A DNA stretch of 64,000 nt from Papiliotrema nemorosa (lineage: Eukaryota > Basidiomycota > Tremellomycetes > Tremellales > Rhynchogastremaceae). Made by a program: the position numbers and the translations under genes. The notes under the pieces are model-generated. The model was not told the DNA's origin, did not search any database, and saw only the letters and a list, made by a program, of their open reading frames with translations. Below, piece by piece: positions 55,501 to 64,000 of this stretch; the stretch's first letter is position 1; every line of letters begins with the position of its first letter. Where the stretch lies: assembly GCA_032158125.1 (NCBI GenBank), contig JASKOT010000009.1:310001-374000 (forward strand). Reading direction: 5' to 3'.

Positions 55501-55556
55501 GGCCAGCTATGTCATCGTCCACTTTTGGTCAGAGGTCTGGAGAAGGGTACATGTGA
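52510..55556 (+). CDS. Cysteine-rich single-pass cell-surface protein (EGF/furin-like repeats)
   Basis: A type I membrane protein of unknown role. Signal peptide: MFNRRRALDIVLAAVYGLT joined to LVSAEICSPEQC. A non-cysteine domain follows (VLVHDKHSGKYLTPGTFLAG, then SGSIKSFGL). After it come many EGF- or furin-like Cys-rich repeats: CDPPCASGGECGLEGF, CRCREGWSGGACDVC, CNCAEGSCTASGDCICAAG, CSSPLSSACLSCPSARPVL and CDTSCESCLGGSSLDCSTC. The transmembrane helix is YLGLIALLALLLLVGLGGWW near 54772-54831, followed by YVRRQRRQTRK. The cytoplasmic tail of about 235 residues has a long charged helix (GEKKEKERKRLRELLLVSRR) and proline motifs (PGPPRTERPGPKPPRR) of SH3-ligand type. Ends at 55556. At least eight introns. 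It could be a surface sensor or adhesin; neither is shown. Confidence 0.75.
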
Positions 55557-55760
55557 GATGTGGGTCCTTGAAGAGGTGTGATGCTGGAAATCAGTTGTAG
55601 ACTACAATAGAAAAGCACGACGCAAGTTGACGATGATTTTCCCGTCAGCGCAGGTCAATATCAACTTGTTCAGCTTTTGCCATCGAGGTTAATACCATAC
55701 AATCATTATCATTAAGAACAATCAGGTTCAAGAGTTCGTAGCCAGCGTGTCTGACCGGAA

Positions 55761-57505
55761 TCAAGGATCTCGATAACCCGCCAGACGACCCGCTACATCC
55801 TCTGTCCAGCCCATCATCTCCTCATTCGGGAATCCATCCAGAACCTTGATGGTCTGCGCGTCAGCCGTGTCTGAACTCGGGAATTGTCGAAAGCCCACCT
55901 GATCCAGCTCTATCACTCCATCCGCTACCGACTCTTCGAGTTCTTTCAGTTGAGCCTGTTTGGCCGATATCGAGGCATACCGCTTCCTCGCATCGTCGTA
56001 CAGCTGTAGCAGTCAGCACAACCCAAACAGGGGCCGATTCGAGCGTACCTCAAGGTACTCTACCCTTAATCGATCCCATGCCTCATCGTAGATTGGCAGT
56101 ACGGTAGCGGCAGTAAGAGCAGCAGGTGTCAAGTCTGGCCTAGAGCAAGTCAGCGATTTTGTCGAATACGAAGGCAAAGCAGCTCACCGCCAGGCATCGA
56201 TCCTCCCTGCGTCAGACTTTCGCTGACTTTCGTACGTCTCGCCTTCGGAGATTACCTGATCCATGAGTTGCAGCGATTTATCGACCTTGTAATGTTCCAG
56301 GATCTTGTCTGCTTCTCTCTACCTCGTGTCAGCTTTAAGTGCTATATGTATATGAATATGCCCACAAGTATACCGGCTCTGAGTTGGTTCGCTGCGTGCT
56401 CGTAGTGCTTCTCAAACTCTTTGACATCTCGAGCAGCAAGCGTCGGCAAAGCTTTCCTCAAGTCCCTTAGACTGTACGTCAGCTCGTGCTGCTTGCTGCT
56501 TACAAATGCGGAGACAACGGCAACTTACGTCCATTTTGAGATGACTCGATCGGAGGCTAGTTGAATAGTCTCCTTGGTCATTTTCCATCTTCTCCCATAC
56601 TCTTTCTCATCCACTTTAGAGTTCATTTCCATATCCCCTGCCGCCGGTCCAACCTGTGTCTCTGTATTCGGGGCAGGATCCGCTGCTGCTGCTGCTGATT
56701 GACGAGTCGATCGTGCAGTCTTCGTCCCGCGATTAGGTTTCGGCGTGACGAAAGCCGTCGAAGAGGCTTGTGCTTGCGGGACGATAGGGGAGTCGGCCGG
56801 GGCGGGTTGGACGTGTGATGATCTGCGAGTCCTCGTTGGACCGGGAGTCACGGGAGCCGCGGGTATGTCGGACAGGGATATGTTGTCGTCATCGCTATCC
56901 ATTTCTTCTTCAGTCGACCCGGGCTCTTGCGCGGGCGTCGGTGCTGATGTAGCGGGTCGAGACGGTCCGGCCTGTGTCGGCATGTCTCCTTGAATGGACT
57001 GATCATTTTCAAGCCGTGCCGGCCCAGGAGTAGCTACGGCCGTAGCTGCCGACGGAGGTATAGATAGGACTGATATCTGAGCCGGTGTTATGGGCGCGAA
57101 AGACAATGTTGGATCTCGTATAGGGGTCCCAGCAAGATCCAACGAGGGTTCGTCAATGTCCATTGATACTTCTTCATTGTCCACTCTCGACTCGGTATTC
57201 GCCGGTGGGATTGTCGGGTAAACGGGAGGAGTGGAAGGAGCGCCGGTCGTAGTGGCGCCGGGAGGTGGTGATCGCATGACTCCAGGACGCCTAGGAGCGA
57301 ATGCCCGTGAAGGGGAAGGAAGGGTAGATAGGGTCGTATTGGCCACGGTATGAGTTGGCGATGCAGCCTCGACCGGTTGGGCGGCGTCGGAAGGACCAGC
57401 ATCTGGCTGAGATGCTGACCCAGGTACTGCTGTACTGGCCTTTTGCGGTGGTGTTCGTAGTAAACCCATGGTGATTGGAGAGGTCGAGGTTGAATCTCTG
57501 GACAT
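55761..57505 (-). CDS. NNF1-like kinetochore protein candidate
   Basis: The start at 57505 (MSRDSTSTSPITMGLLRTPP) is followed by nearly 290 residues of disordered sequence rich in Ser/Thr-Pro, possible kinase sites. The conserved part begins YGRRWKMTKETIQLASDRVI and continues across several introns: LRDLRKALPTLAARDVKEFE, ADKILEHYKVDKSLQLMDQV, PDLTPAALTAATVLPIYDEA and DDARKRYASISAKQAQLKEL. The last exon ends MGWTEDVAGRLAGYRDP at TGA 55761-55763. The helical layout and the RW..T..TIQLAS...KWT stretch fit the Nnf1/PMF1 subunit of the Mis12/MIND kinetochore complex as seen in basidiomycetes. I recognise the pattern but not with certainty. A generic coiled-coil nuclear protein is the alternative. 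Confidence 0.55.
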
Positions 57506-57920
57506 TTGTTGTTGTTGTCAAGTCGCGTGTGTCGCGGGGTGCAGGATGTCACGTGATCAGATGGGTGGCGAAGAAATAGGCGCGCGAAGTGTGGTCGCGT
57601 GGCTTGGTATGACGCACCCAGAGACAGCTGGGTGACCGACTTTGAACGCAGTGACTCTCCAAGACAGCTCATATAGGACATTACTGGTCCCATGCACAGG
57701 AGGACGAGGCTGCCATAAGGAAGTCCTCGATAAAGCACCGGCATTCAAGCGAAAGACCAAGTCGGTCGGAGTCGACACCGATAGTCCCTGCACAACCTTC
57801 CATTCTCAACGCGGATCACAACCCATCAAAGGGTCATTGAACGATCAACCCGGTTCCAAGTGCAAGAAATAGTCTTCATCTCTCTCAAAGTTCCAGAGCT
57901 GTCGATACCGACTGATCACC
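57506..57920. promoter_or_regulatory. Divergent promoter between the NNF1-like gene and the acidic disordered protein gene
   Basis: About 415 bp. It contains TCACGTGA at 57549-57556, close to the NNF1-like start. Confidence 0.4.
57549..57556. promoter_or_regulatory. TCACGTGA palindrome next to the NNF1-like start
   Basis: Perfect palindrome 44 bp upstream of the ATG at 57505, so within the core promoter or leader of the minus-strand gene. Confidence 0.42.
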
Positions 57921-60876
57921 ATGTCAGTGCCAACTGTTCCTCATCCAGCCCGCACTAACGTCTAGGCCGACCCCACCGAACCTCACGCCCCCAACGGGCA
58001 ACTCCCGTTCGACTTCTCCCTCGGGCGATCAACCCAAACCTCGAATCGTCTCTGGCTCCTTGAAAGACCGTATCGCACGATTCGAAAACCCCGCCGCAGC
58101 ACCACTGCTTCCTACGCATCCATTCGGAACTTCCGGTCCAGCTCATCCATCATCCGTGGCGCAACGAGGTCTAGTGGGTAATCGTATACCCAGTCTCGAC
58201 CCCAAGTCAGCTGGAATGTTTGGATCCTCCATCACGCCCGGTTCACGAAAAGTGACAGAGAACAAGGGCTTGATTGGGAACAGGATTCCGAGTGGAGTCT
58301 CCCCAACTACAGCTACAGCTACCAAAGCCGCCTCGAGTGGAAGGTCTGCTTCTCCCTCTGGAAGCGTCGGTTCCAGTTCAGCCAGCGGAGCCTACCCATC
58401 TTCTGGATCACCCATCACTTCGAGGGCTTCTTCCCCGCCTAGTTCGCCTGGATTGGGGAATGTCCAAATTCCAGGTGGACTTCCTAGTGGACTGCTGGCT
58501 GCTACGGAACCGGATAATGGAGGACCAGGTGCCATGACGCCCTCGTCTACTCGTGCGGAAGCTGGAGAAGAGGCATCCACTCTGTCAGTCCCGTCGACTC
58601 CTGTCCAAGCCGCTGTAGGGGTCACGAGCGGACATTACGATCTGGTCCCACCCAATCTCAAGCTCGCCTCGGGAGAATCGTCCATGCCCAACCCGGCTCA
58701 GATCGCTCTCACACGAGGTCTGTCTACCCAATCCAATGCGGGTAGTGTCGTCCCACCATCACTTGGCTCTTCCAGGGCGTCACAATACGACCCATCATCG
58801 ACAGGGGATGAAAACCCTGAAAAGATGATGCGGGATGTGAGCGGGATCAGCACACCGCACAGTACCCCTAAAGCCGACCTCAAAGACCTCGACGAGTCTG
58901 ATCTTAAAGACAGGCTGCAAGGACTCCACGTGGATGGGTCGGAGGTAGACAGGGATCCTACACCTGAACCGCCCTCTCAGCCGGAGATCGGACAGGGAGA
59001 TTTTGTCAAAGCGAAGGAAGTTGACGGCATCGTATCCATCGAAGATATGCCTCGACCCCCATCAAAGGACAAAGAGGAAGCTCTAGAGGACGAATCAATG
59101 GGAAATCACTATAAGAACACCGAGGGTGTCAACCCGCAAGATCCACCTACAGAACAGACTATCCCAGGCCTAGGTCAATCGCAAGCGCAGACTTATGGTG
59201 ATAAACCTCACCCTAACGATCTCGCAGACCCCTCGGCTCCGTCCGCTGATGACACCGAAGGAACTGCCCAACCCTCGGCTCAAGTTCCGACCAACGTAGA
59301 CGATGTCCTTGGACCTGAACTCGACGAAGATCCGAACAAGGCGTCCGACCTAGACGACTTGAAGGCTGGCAAGCTCGAACGGGAGAAATCTTCTTCGGGA
59401 GTCCACACACAGGACCAGAACCCTCTGAACAACATTGCTGAAGCGACTCTTGCCCAAGGCATCGACGAGCAAATCGTCCCTGAGGACGAAATCAAAGAGC
59501 AAGGTGGCGTGGCTGGCCAGCGTATAGAAGACATCGAAGAGCCCACTTCGATCGAGCCGCCCAAGTCGCAAGCCGAGGAGTACACAAAGGACGACGATAT
59601 GGATGTTCACACGGCTACGGCTACTTCGCAGTCTCAATCCCAGGAGACTAGCGGGGATTCGACATCCACAGCTCGACCTAAACAGCCAACGGAGATGATG
59701 CCCGATGTCATTGAGGGTAAAGGAGCAGCTGGTATTCCTCTCGATGTGGCGGAACAAGGAGGTTCGGGACCCATGACTTCTGGCGAGACGGACAAACTGA
59801 ATGATCTGCTGAATAAAAAACGACTCGAAGAACACGCTGAAGAGGAGGAAAAGGAAGGCGAAGATAATGATGAGAGTCAACAACTGGAGACAGAGGAGGA
59901 CAGGGATGAGGGTGCTCCGAGGAAGGATGTGCTTATTGGGGCTTTGGATCAAAACAAAGACCCCGAGACGGATCTTCAGGAAGAGACGGATGAAACGCAA
60001 AGGGAAAAGGCGAGGGAGGTGACGGCGAATATGACCGAGAAGCTGAGAGGCGAAGACGATCAGAAAGACATGGATGCGGCGGATGCAGAGGAGGAATTGA
60101 TTGAGAAGGAGAAACAGGAGGGTCATGGAGAGGAGCAGGAAGTCGTCGACTTGAAGAACTCCAGAACCAAAGATCTTTTTGGCGGCACGGAGGCTCTGAC
60201 GAGCGACGAAGCGGGTACCACGGGAGACGAGGCAAAGCCTACTCAAGTTCAGATTGAACCCGCACCGGTGGGTCAACCCCCGGAGGAAGCGATCGTGGAA
60301 GACCATGTGCCTTCTGACGCACAAACGGCCGAACAAGGAGAATTCCTCGAGCACCACGGGTCATCTCACGTGCCTGTCTCACCACCTGCGTTCCCGACTC
60401 CGCCCGATGAGGACCCAGATGTCGTAGATCCTCCCAAGACTGCCACCGACACCCCTGCTGAACCTGCGGGACAAGTCGATGCGTCCACTCCCATCGATTC
60501 GACTTTCCTCAAAGCTTTCCCGGATGTTCCCGATGAAGAAAAGCCTCGAGTGCAGGTACACGTGAGCCAATCACCAGCTTCATCCCCTCTCAAATCATCT
60601 CAATCGCAAGCGGATCCCGAGACCCCGGCCAAGTCGAGGAACAAGCCGGAAAGCTTGAATCTCCCCACAGACGAAGCTGGACCCGAAGAGGGTAATCTAT
60701 CCCCAGAGAAGGAAGACAGGAGGGAGAGTCTTGATGTTGACCAGACGCCGGTGGGTGGTCCGGCGAAATTGACAAAGAGGTTAAGTACGAGAAAGAGCCC
60801 GAAGAGTCCTTTGCTGGATGATGAAGATCCGGGAGACTTTGAGGCCGGAGAGGGGTGGGCCGTGGTGACTAAGTGA
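57921..60876 (+). CDS. Large acidic disordered protein, AIM21-like; start codon probably split by an intron
   Basis: One long frame of about 970 codons, almost entirely low-complexity: Ser/Pro/Thr-rich in the first third, Glu/Asp/Gln-rich after. Short conserved-looking motifs are SGSLKDRIARFENPAA, RGLVGNRIPSLDPKS, KGLIGNRIPSG and the C-terminal LLDDEDPGDFEAGEGWAVVT, which resemble AIM21-type actin-patch proteins. No in-frame ATG lies upstream of the first motif in the genomic sequence. The best solution is exon 1 ending in AT (57921-57922), a 43-nt intron 57923-57965 (GTCAGT donor, GCACTAAC branch region, GTCTAG acceptor) and exon 2 starting with G. This rebuilds ATG and reads MPTPPNLTPPTGNSRSTSPS. 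The first internal Met is around residue 85 (MFGSSITPGS), after the motifs. Function is a guess from weak motif similarity. Confidence 0.65.
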
Positions 60877-61161
60877 GTTGGCGTTGTCTTTCTCTTTGGT
60901 CACGGGGCGGTGTCTGATGTTCAGGGGACGAGAAGCAAAGTAGCATGTGAAGATCGGTGACCATTGTACGAACGGGACGGCAAGAAAACGAAAATGATAC
61001 GTGAAACGATCAGCTATGGATGCGTGATGAGCGTGATTTGAATGGTGTCAAGTGGAACAGATGTTTGATGCAACATGCATATGCGCTACAGATTTCTTCT
61101 CGTCAAGCAAGTCTAGATCGTTTCTGATGGATCCCTCAGGGGTTTCTTGAAGGATGGATGT

Positions 61162-62911
61162 CTAATGGTATTGTCGGTTCTGCCAGGACGAGTTCCCAGG
61201 TTGCCCATGCCCCGATGGGACGATTGGTGGGTACCAGATACCATTCTCCACATGGCCCCCTCCATTATCGTAAGTGTGTTGTGTATCGTAACTGTGATGG
61301 AACGGCGGATCGAGGTGAGAGTGTTGAAGCTGATTCATCATGTACAGCATCTGAGGGTCGTAGAATTGCGCAGGGGAAGATGGCATTCCGGAAGAGTGCT
61401 GAGAACTCTGCGAGGGAGACATGTGAGGCGTGTGCTGAGGTCGATGAGTGAGAGATTGATGGCCCGACATCTGGGCGTATGGCATCATATCTAGAGGAGG
61501 GTTGTAGACCATCTGACCGAAATGTTGAGGATGCAAGGCCATTCGTGGGGAATGAAAAGGAGGTTGTTGGAATGGTTTTTGGTACTGCTGCTGAGGCCCA
61601 TAACTTGATCCTGGAAAGGTTGGCTGGATGAACGGATGAGAATCAGGAGTGAAAGGTGGGGGTGGACGAGGGGGACCTCGCACCCCCGGGCGAGGTGCTT
61701 GGTGTTGATTAGCTTGTGGGGCGTTTTGAGGGGGTGGGTTCCGCCGATTATTGCGAACGGGCGATTTAGGTCGGAGGTGATCAATCTCGCCGTCGAAGGG
61801 AAGGACGTCCCGACCATCTTGCTTGGGTGGCAGCATCGAAGGGTATGTATCGGGGTCGAATGCCATACTTCCCGCGGGGAAAGGCAAGGTGGACGCTGTG
61901 ACCCATCCGCGACGGGGAGAGGAGCGAACATGGGGAGACAGCTGAAGTCGGCGAGTCCCGAGGCAGAATGACTCGATCAGGGTATATAGATACGGTGGAA
62001 ATCGTTCTTGTGACCCATCTGGCGCGTCAGATCGATGAGGTGGGTATAGGGAAAGACGAGCAGACTCACCTTCCTCCGGTGACCAAATCATGACGTCCGT
62101 GTCGACGTTGCAATGGGCGAAATGCCCATCGGTGCTTCGTCGTACTGTCCCTCGGATGCCCATCAGACAGTGCTCTTTTAGACTTGCGAGTAGCCCTCCT
62201 GTGCTCGCACCAAAATTCCTCTTACCATTCTCATTGCCCTCAATCGTCGATCTGCCCTGGGTAGGCTTGACCCAAACGATATCTTCCGCGCGTCGAAAGC
62301 CCCATTTCGCCAAACATTCTCTACCTTTTTCAAGTCCATCTTGATCCCCTCTTCCTACCCAGAGAAACACAAATCCCGGATCTGCTGATATATTGCGGAT
62401 GGGCAAGGAGGCCGTCTCGTCCCATGTCCCAGAGGGATTGATCAAGATGACGTCGAATCGATTCGGACCCACTGCCGAGAGGATTTCGGTTGACGAGCCG
62501 CTGCGCAGCGGAAGATGAAGGGGTGGATGAGATATTCGCTCAATCTGCTCAGCTTTGAGGTTCATCAATCTCCTCAAGGCGGGGTATCTGATCATCAACA
62601 TCGACTTACCGTTCTGCGACTCCAACTTACTCTTCGCAGATCTCACTGTCTTTCGCACCGAGGATATAATGCGCCCCAGAGATACCTGAAGAATTGTACC
62701 ATGCCGTATAATCGTTTCTCACCGTCTCCTCTCCCGGCGAGTAGTTTATCACATTGGCCTTAGTAGGCTCGGATGTAGCGGCATGGTCGGTCGTTTCCGC
62801 GAGCTGAAGCTGAGGTGGGAAGTCATATGTCGGATCAACGAGGACTCGCCTTCGTCTCTGTCTAGCGATCACGATTTGTAAGAAGTCTGTATGGGCAGCC
62901 AGGGTCGTCAT
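61162..62911 (-). CDS. METTL14/KAR4-type subunit of the m6A methyltransferase complex
   Basis: An MT-A70-family protein of the METTL14 (KAR4) branch, the non-catalytic partner of METTL3/IME4 in mRNA N6-adenosine methylation. The start is ATG 62911 (MTTLAAHTDFLQIVIARQRR). The longer open frame has only a GTG upstream. Spliced, it reads DYTAWYNSSGISGAHYILGA, EEYPALRRLMNLKAEQIERI, FDVILINPSGTWDE, FVFLWVGRGDQDGLEKGREC, RRAEDIVWVKPTQ, KEHCLMGIRGTVRRSTDGHF and ESFCLGTRRLQL, which match METTL14 block by block. Where METTL14 has EPPL and catalytic METTL3 has DPPW, this has NPSG, so it should be catalytically silent. A C-terminal extension of about 200 residues is Pro/Gln/His-rich with an RGG-poor, PRPGVRGPPRPPPP-type basic start. 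Two clear introns are a 44-nt one near 62610-62650 and a 51-nt one near 62018-62068. Confidence 0.82.
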
Positions 62912-63031
62912 GGTGTCGCCGTGCTCATGTTCAAGGAGCGACACGACGAGGTGTGTGACTGAACACCGAATGACCACTTCCCGAGCGTGAGACGGGTTTC
63001 TAATCTGATTACAAATGGGATGTCTAATCAG

Positions 63032-63054
63032 TTTTGTAATGGGGGATTACAAAA
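63032..63054. repeat. Short inverted repeat in the METTL14-like/small membrane protein promoter
   Basis: TTTTGTAAT, five G, ATTACAAAA: nine-base perfect arms around a GGGGG loop. A second GATTACAAA lies at about 63007, and the palindrome TAATCTGATTA at 63001-63011. The 243-bp spacer between two divergent start codons is thus marked by repeated GATTA/TAATC cores. Confidence 0.5.
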
Positions 63055-63154
63055 ACACTCTCCTGAAACGTGTGCCGTGGGTCCAGATCTCAAACCCAAA
63101 AGCACCGTCAACCTTTGATTCAGCCTTCATCCCTTTGAGCCCACATTCAGCAAC

Positions 63155-63401
63155 ATGCCTTCGAAACGCAGAACACAACCGCCCGCATCGAGCATATCAG
63201 CCAAGAAGCCCGATGGAGCTGTCTCCGCCCAGCCGGCGGTCAGGAGGCGTAAAGGAGAACCGTTGAGGATAGCTCTGGGCGCGATTTTGATCTTCTACTT
63301 GATCTACATGTGGATCATGAAGAACTACGGGAGTGAGTAGACGTCTATACAGGCTTATGATACACGACTGACTGCTAGCCGAGGCAGAGACGAAAGCATA
63401 G
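63155..63401 (+). CDS. Small single-pass membrane protein
   Basis: Two exons (63155-63332 and 63379-63401, 46-nt intron with GTGAGT donor and TGACTGCTAG acceptor) encode 66 aa. A basic N-terminal half (MPSKRRTQPPASSISAKKPD, then AVRRRKGEPL) precedes one hydrophobic helix, RIALGAILIFYLIYMWIM, and a short tail KNYGTEAETKA. The arrangement suggests a tail-anchored or small ER membrane protein with the basic part in the cytosol. No family is recognised with certainty. It is divergent from the METTL14-like gene. Confidence 0.6.
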
Positions 63402-63697
63402 GCCCGGTTTCGACGAGTCTTCCGAGATGAGGCCGCAAAGCTGTGGGGAACGTGGTGGATTTTGAAACTCGAAAGTGCGCTCGAGTGGCTCCTGGAGTGA
63501 ACCCGTGAGTATCTCAAATCACGCAGGCAGCATTCTGATTCCAGTGTGCTGCTCATTGGTCCTTGTCAACCTGCTCCTCGGGAAAATGTCACCATAATCC
63601 CACTTGCATTGTCCCTCAAACATTCCATTCATTTAGGTGTCGGACCCATCGTATAGCGTTGTATCGACCAATCATCGCAAGATATAAACTCAATGCA
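63402..63697. other. 3' flank of the small membrane protein gene
   Basis: About 300 bp without a convincing gene. It should hold the terminator of the plus-strand gene. Confidence 0.3.
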
Positions 63698-63851
63698 TCA
63701 CATATACCAGTATATTGGAGAGCTTGGACGTACCGCTGCGTCATCAGTGATATGAATGCCCGGTACGATTTTGACGAAGGGCAGGAACGTGTCTGCGAAG
63801 GGGAGATCTTCGTCAGATCTGTCGGAGAATCTCCCCAGCAAGGCGACGCAG
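63698..63851 (-). CDS. Possible terminal exon of a minus-strand gene entering from the right
   Basis: After a good acceptor (GACTCACAG, read on the minus strand at 63852-63860) a frame reads VALLGRFSDRSDEDLPFADT, FLPFVKIVPGIHITDDAA, then stops at 63698. A donor-like GTACGTCC follows DDAA, so it may be an internal exon instead. No family recognised. Reported because its sequence is more protein-like than its surroundings. Confidence 0.22.
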
Positions 63852-64000
63852 CTGTGAGTCAGACACAGGTAGTACCGACTGTACTGCATGGTATATTCCC
63901 CTGCTGCACCACTCCCTGCTGCATGCATGTATGCCGGTGATAAAGCTGCAAGGGATTGTGCAACGAGTGTTAGGCGCGCATTCCGTACTCAGGCGCCTAT

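Noticed and set aside
59350..60357. 335-codon minus-strand open frame
   Set aside because: It is antisense to the acidic protein's Glu/Asp codons, which read as Leu/Phe/Ser on the other strand. Composition is an artefact and there is no supporting motif.

Overview
This window is a nuclear segment of a basidiomycete fungus, most likely a tremellomycete (Cryptococcus/Kwoniella-like). The evidence is dense genes on both strands, almost every gene cut by short introns (mostly 34-70 nt, GTNNGT donors, CTNAC/CTAAT-like branch points), very short intergenic spaces, and the family content (CTK3, SWR1, USE1, SF3B4, DSS1, CFEM proteins, Zn2Cys6 regulator). The species call is an inference. No rRNA, tRNA, CRISPR array, transposon or viral insertion was recognised. 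All exon structures were read by eye from splice signals and frame, so internal boundaries are approximate unless stated.

Left block (1-12.1 kb): the 3' end of an unidentified plus-strand gene, the NatB accessory subunit NAA25/MDM20, the CTD-kinase subunit CTK3, a C3HC zinc-finger protein of the RSM1/NIPA type, a large DUF6604 protein, and two tandem minus-strand paralogues of unknown family. One paralogue carries an in-frame TAG where the other has Trp.

Accessory block (12.1-26.6 kb): a 1.6-kb gene-poor stretch, then four consecutive genes for small secreted, probably GPI-anchored proteins (Ser/Ala-rich, Cys-containing, and two CFEM proteins). These are followed by four genes that look like a small catabolic cluster: a Gfo/Idh/MocA oxidoreductase, a divergently transcribed MFS sugar transporter, a Zn2Cys6 transcription factor and an SDR dehydrogenase.

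Housekeeping block (27-43.5 kb): a P-loop kinase of the uridine-kinase/YFH7 type, the mitochondrial exoribonuclease DSS1, splicing factor SF3B4, the SNARE USE1, the SWR1 remodelling ATPase, a small disordered protein and two hypothetical genes.

Right block (43.5-64 kb): flavocytochrome b2 (CYB2), a rhodanese-plus-tyrosine-phosphatase protein of the MAPK-phosphatase type, a tiny secreted protein, a cysteine-rich single-pass cell-surface protein, an NNF1-like kinetochore candidate, a large acidic disordered protein whose start codon appears to be split by an intron, a METTL14/KAR4-type m6A-complex subunit, and a 66-aa membrane protein. The most notable patterns are micro-exons of 18-23 nt, AAG splice acceptors, a uORF ending on the start codon of the phosphatase, and TCACGTGA palindromes in four intergenic regions.
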